The translations under genes and the position numbers were made by a program. Positions 43,825-44,816 of a stretch of DNA of 44,816 bases are shown here, piece after piece. Origin of the DNA: Arenibacter certesii DSM 19833. GTDB lineage: Bacteria; Bacteroidota; Bacteroidia; Flavobacteriales; Flavobacteriaceae. The notes under the pieces are model-generated. The model saw only the letters and a program-made list of their open reading frames with translations, was not told where the DNA came from and searched no databases. Position 1 is the first letter of the stretch. The number at the start of each line of letters is the position of its first letter. The stretch is from NCBI RefSeq assembly GCF_000429545.1, contig NZ_AUCB01000038.1:1-44816 (forward strand), given 5' to 3'.

Positions 43825-44412
43825 TTATTGTTCCCCGTAGTAGTTGTTTATAATGGAATCCATTTTTATTGTGCCTTGAGCAATGTGGCTGATTTTAGTC
43901 CAAAGAGAAGGAGATACTAAGGGTTTAAGGGGCTGTGGCAACTGTGGGATGGTTGGGAATACGTTCTGGAGCTTTTTGTCCCAAAGTTTATAATATTTTA
44001 AGAGGTCGTCCGGATAAACCACTTTTCTTTTGGTGCCTTCATCTATTCCCCTGAAGGGTGTAGGTATGTTTAGGTATCCATAATCATCGGTCAGTTGTTC
44101 GCCAATCTGGATGTCTCTTATCGCAATTTCAAAATCATAGGCTGTAGTTAGGCAATTGGAGTTAAAGCTGTGGTTTACATAACGGGCATTATCCCAGCAA
44201 AGGATATACCTGCCTTTATTATCCCTAAAAGCATAGGTATCCAATATGTTCTGATAAATGGGATCTAGGGCTTCTAATTCCTCTTTTGAGAATTCCCTGT
44301 CCAGCTTATCCAATACCCATGTGATGGTCCCAGCGGGAATAATTGAGTTGGCTACAACGCCATAGCCAATTTCCTTATTTATAAATTGTAGTTCTGTATT
44401 TGGATGGATCAT
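43825..44412 (-). CDS. SET-domain protein (putative lysine methyltransferase)
   Basis: 195 residues. SET signatures: GYGVVANSIIPAGTITW at the N-terminus, then the catalytic core ARYVNHSFNSNCLTT (NHSxxxNC) and GEQLTDDYGYL (the ELxxDYG motif). This is a compact SET domain, with no chromatin-reader domains. Bacterial members may methylate ribosomal or other proteins; the target is unknown. It is the last complete gene before the right-hand insertion sequence, with 112 bp between its start and the IS ORF. Confidence 0.85.
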   Translation of the reverse strand: MIHPNTELQFINKEIGYGVVANSIIPAGTITWVLDKLDREFSKEELEALDPIYQNILDTYAFRDNKGRYILCWDNARYVNHSFNSNCLTTAYDFEIAIRDIQIGEQLTDDYGYLNIPTPFRGIDEGTKRKVVYPDDLLKYYKLWDKKLQNVFPTIPQLPQPLKPLVSPSLWTKISHIAQGTIKMDSIINNYYGEQ

Positions 44413-44524
44413 GGAACAATCATAATAGATATAAATTAGCTAAAAAGAGAATAAGAGGGATCAAGCTCAAAAGTTGTGTGTGAATTGAAATAGGAGTTCG
44501 ATATTTGCAGTAAAACGAACAGCA

Positions 44525-44816
44525 TTGGAATTATCTATCGACCTATTAAAGCTTATACTGCCGGAACTTTTAATAACCCACTTTAATCTTGTCTCCCATA
44601 AAACAGAAGAGGGTACCCTTCATTTATATTTTGAAGAAAAAGAGGATAGCCCTAAAGAGGAAAAACACCGCATTTTAATAGGCCATGGCTTTCATAAGGA
44701 GATCGTCGTCCAGGATTTCCCATTACGGGGAAAATCAGTCTTTCTCCACATTAAGCGCCGCCGTTGGCTGGACAAGGCCACGGGGCAAGCCGTGCAAAGA
44801 GATTGGGAGCTGGTGG
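44525..44816 (+). CDS. ISAon1-type transposase N-terminal region protein (cut by window edge)
   Basis: An open frame to the window end, about 97 residues. It reads LELSIDLLKLILPELLITHF at the start and later DFPLRGKSVFLHIKRRRWLDK and GQAVQRDWELV. I recognise this as the conserved N-terminal protein of ISAon1-type elements, in which transposition functions are split over two ORFs. TTG 44525 is the likely start: the frame is closed by TGA at 44486, and there is no ATG. A promoter-like TTG (44474-44476), 23-bp spacer and GATATTTG (44500-44507) lies upstream. Confidence 0.7.
   Translation, partial: MELSIDLLKLILPELLITHFNLVSHKTEEGTLHLYFEEKEDSPKEEKHRILIGHGFHKEIVVQDFPLRGKSVFLHIKRRRWLDKATGQAVQRDWELV

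Noticed and set aside
1-44816. CRISPR array, prophage, toxin-antitoxin or anti-phage island
   Set aside because: I saw no regularly spaced direct repeats, phage structural genes, or recognisable defence genes; the interior is mostly core genome.

Overview
The window is a piece of a Bacteroidota genome, most likely a marine Flavobacteriaceae member. Supporting signs are low G+C with AT-rich spacers, TAnnTTTG-type -7 promoter boxes, few Shine-Dalgarno motifs, a type IX secretion tail on a protease, many lipoproteins, and a flavobacterial set of housekeeping genes. I cannot name the genus. Both ends lie inside insertion-sequence genes (1-211 minus, 44525-44816 plus). This suggests the window may be a whole contig broken at multi-copy IS elements.

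Layout. 1-850: cut transposase, hairpins and a small Cys/Lys-rich protein. 854-5197: tex and metG (minus). 5439-6509: a YraN-family gene and an ACT-domain gene (plus). 6609-11352: mfd followed by a thioredoxin-fold protein (minus). 11530-16221: a nitrite-reduction locus on the minus strand. It holds a porin-like gene, then nirK (copper nitrite reductase fused to cytochrome c), a NirV-like FGE-fold protein and an SCO copper chaperone. 16478-19083: tRNA-Leu, prs, rplY and pth. 19093-23554: a secreted reprolysin-type metalloprotease and a lipoprotein. 23607-27264: ribF, an HTTM membrane protein and serS. 27265-27583: a hairpin-rich spacer. 27584-31990: TPR protein, DUF4286, rsmA and mgtE. 32176-34611: 2-hydroxyacid dehydrogenase, a decayed DUF1801 pseudogene, a VOC protein and a TM2 protein. 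34775-38419: a two-domain OlsF-like acyltransferase, aspartate kinase and a GNAT (minus). 38531-39535: fbp (plus). 39588-44412: TerB-like, glutaryl-CoA dehydrogenase-like, TrmN6, sulfatase and SET-domain genes (minus).

The most interesting region is the nitrite-reduction locus. The nirK operon and the porin-like gene each have a palindrome of CRP/FNR type (TATGA-N6-TCATA; a TGAC-N4-GTCA core). Each palindrome is centred exactly 33 bp upstream of the centre of a likely -7 box, and neither promoter has a good -33 box. This is the geometry of class II activation by an Fnr/Crp-family regulator. The NirV-like protein keeps the FGE fold signature but lacks both catalytic cysteines of sulfatase-activating FGE. 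The SCO protein carries an extra N-terminal metal-binding domain. Together this looks like a compact module for making and loading a lipid-anchored NirK-cytochrome c. The rest is mostly ordinary core genome.
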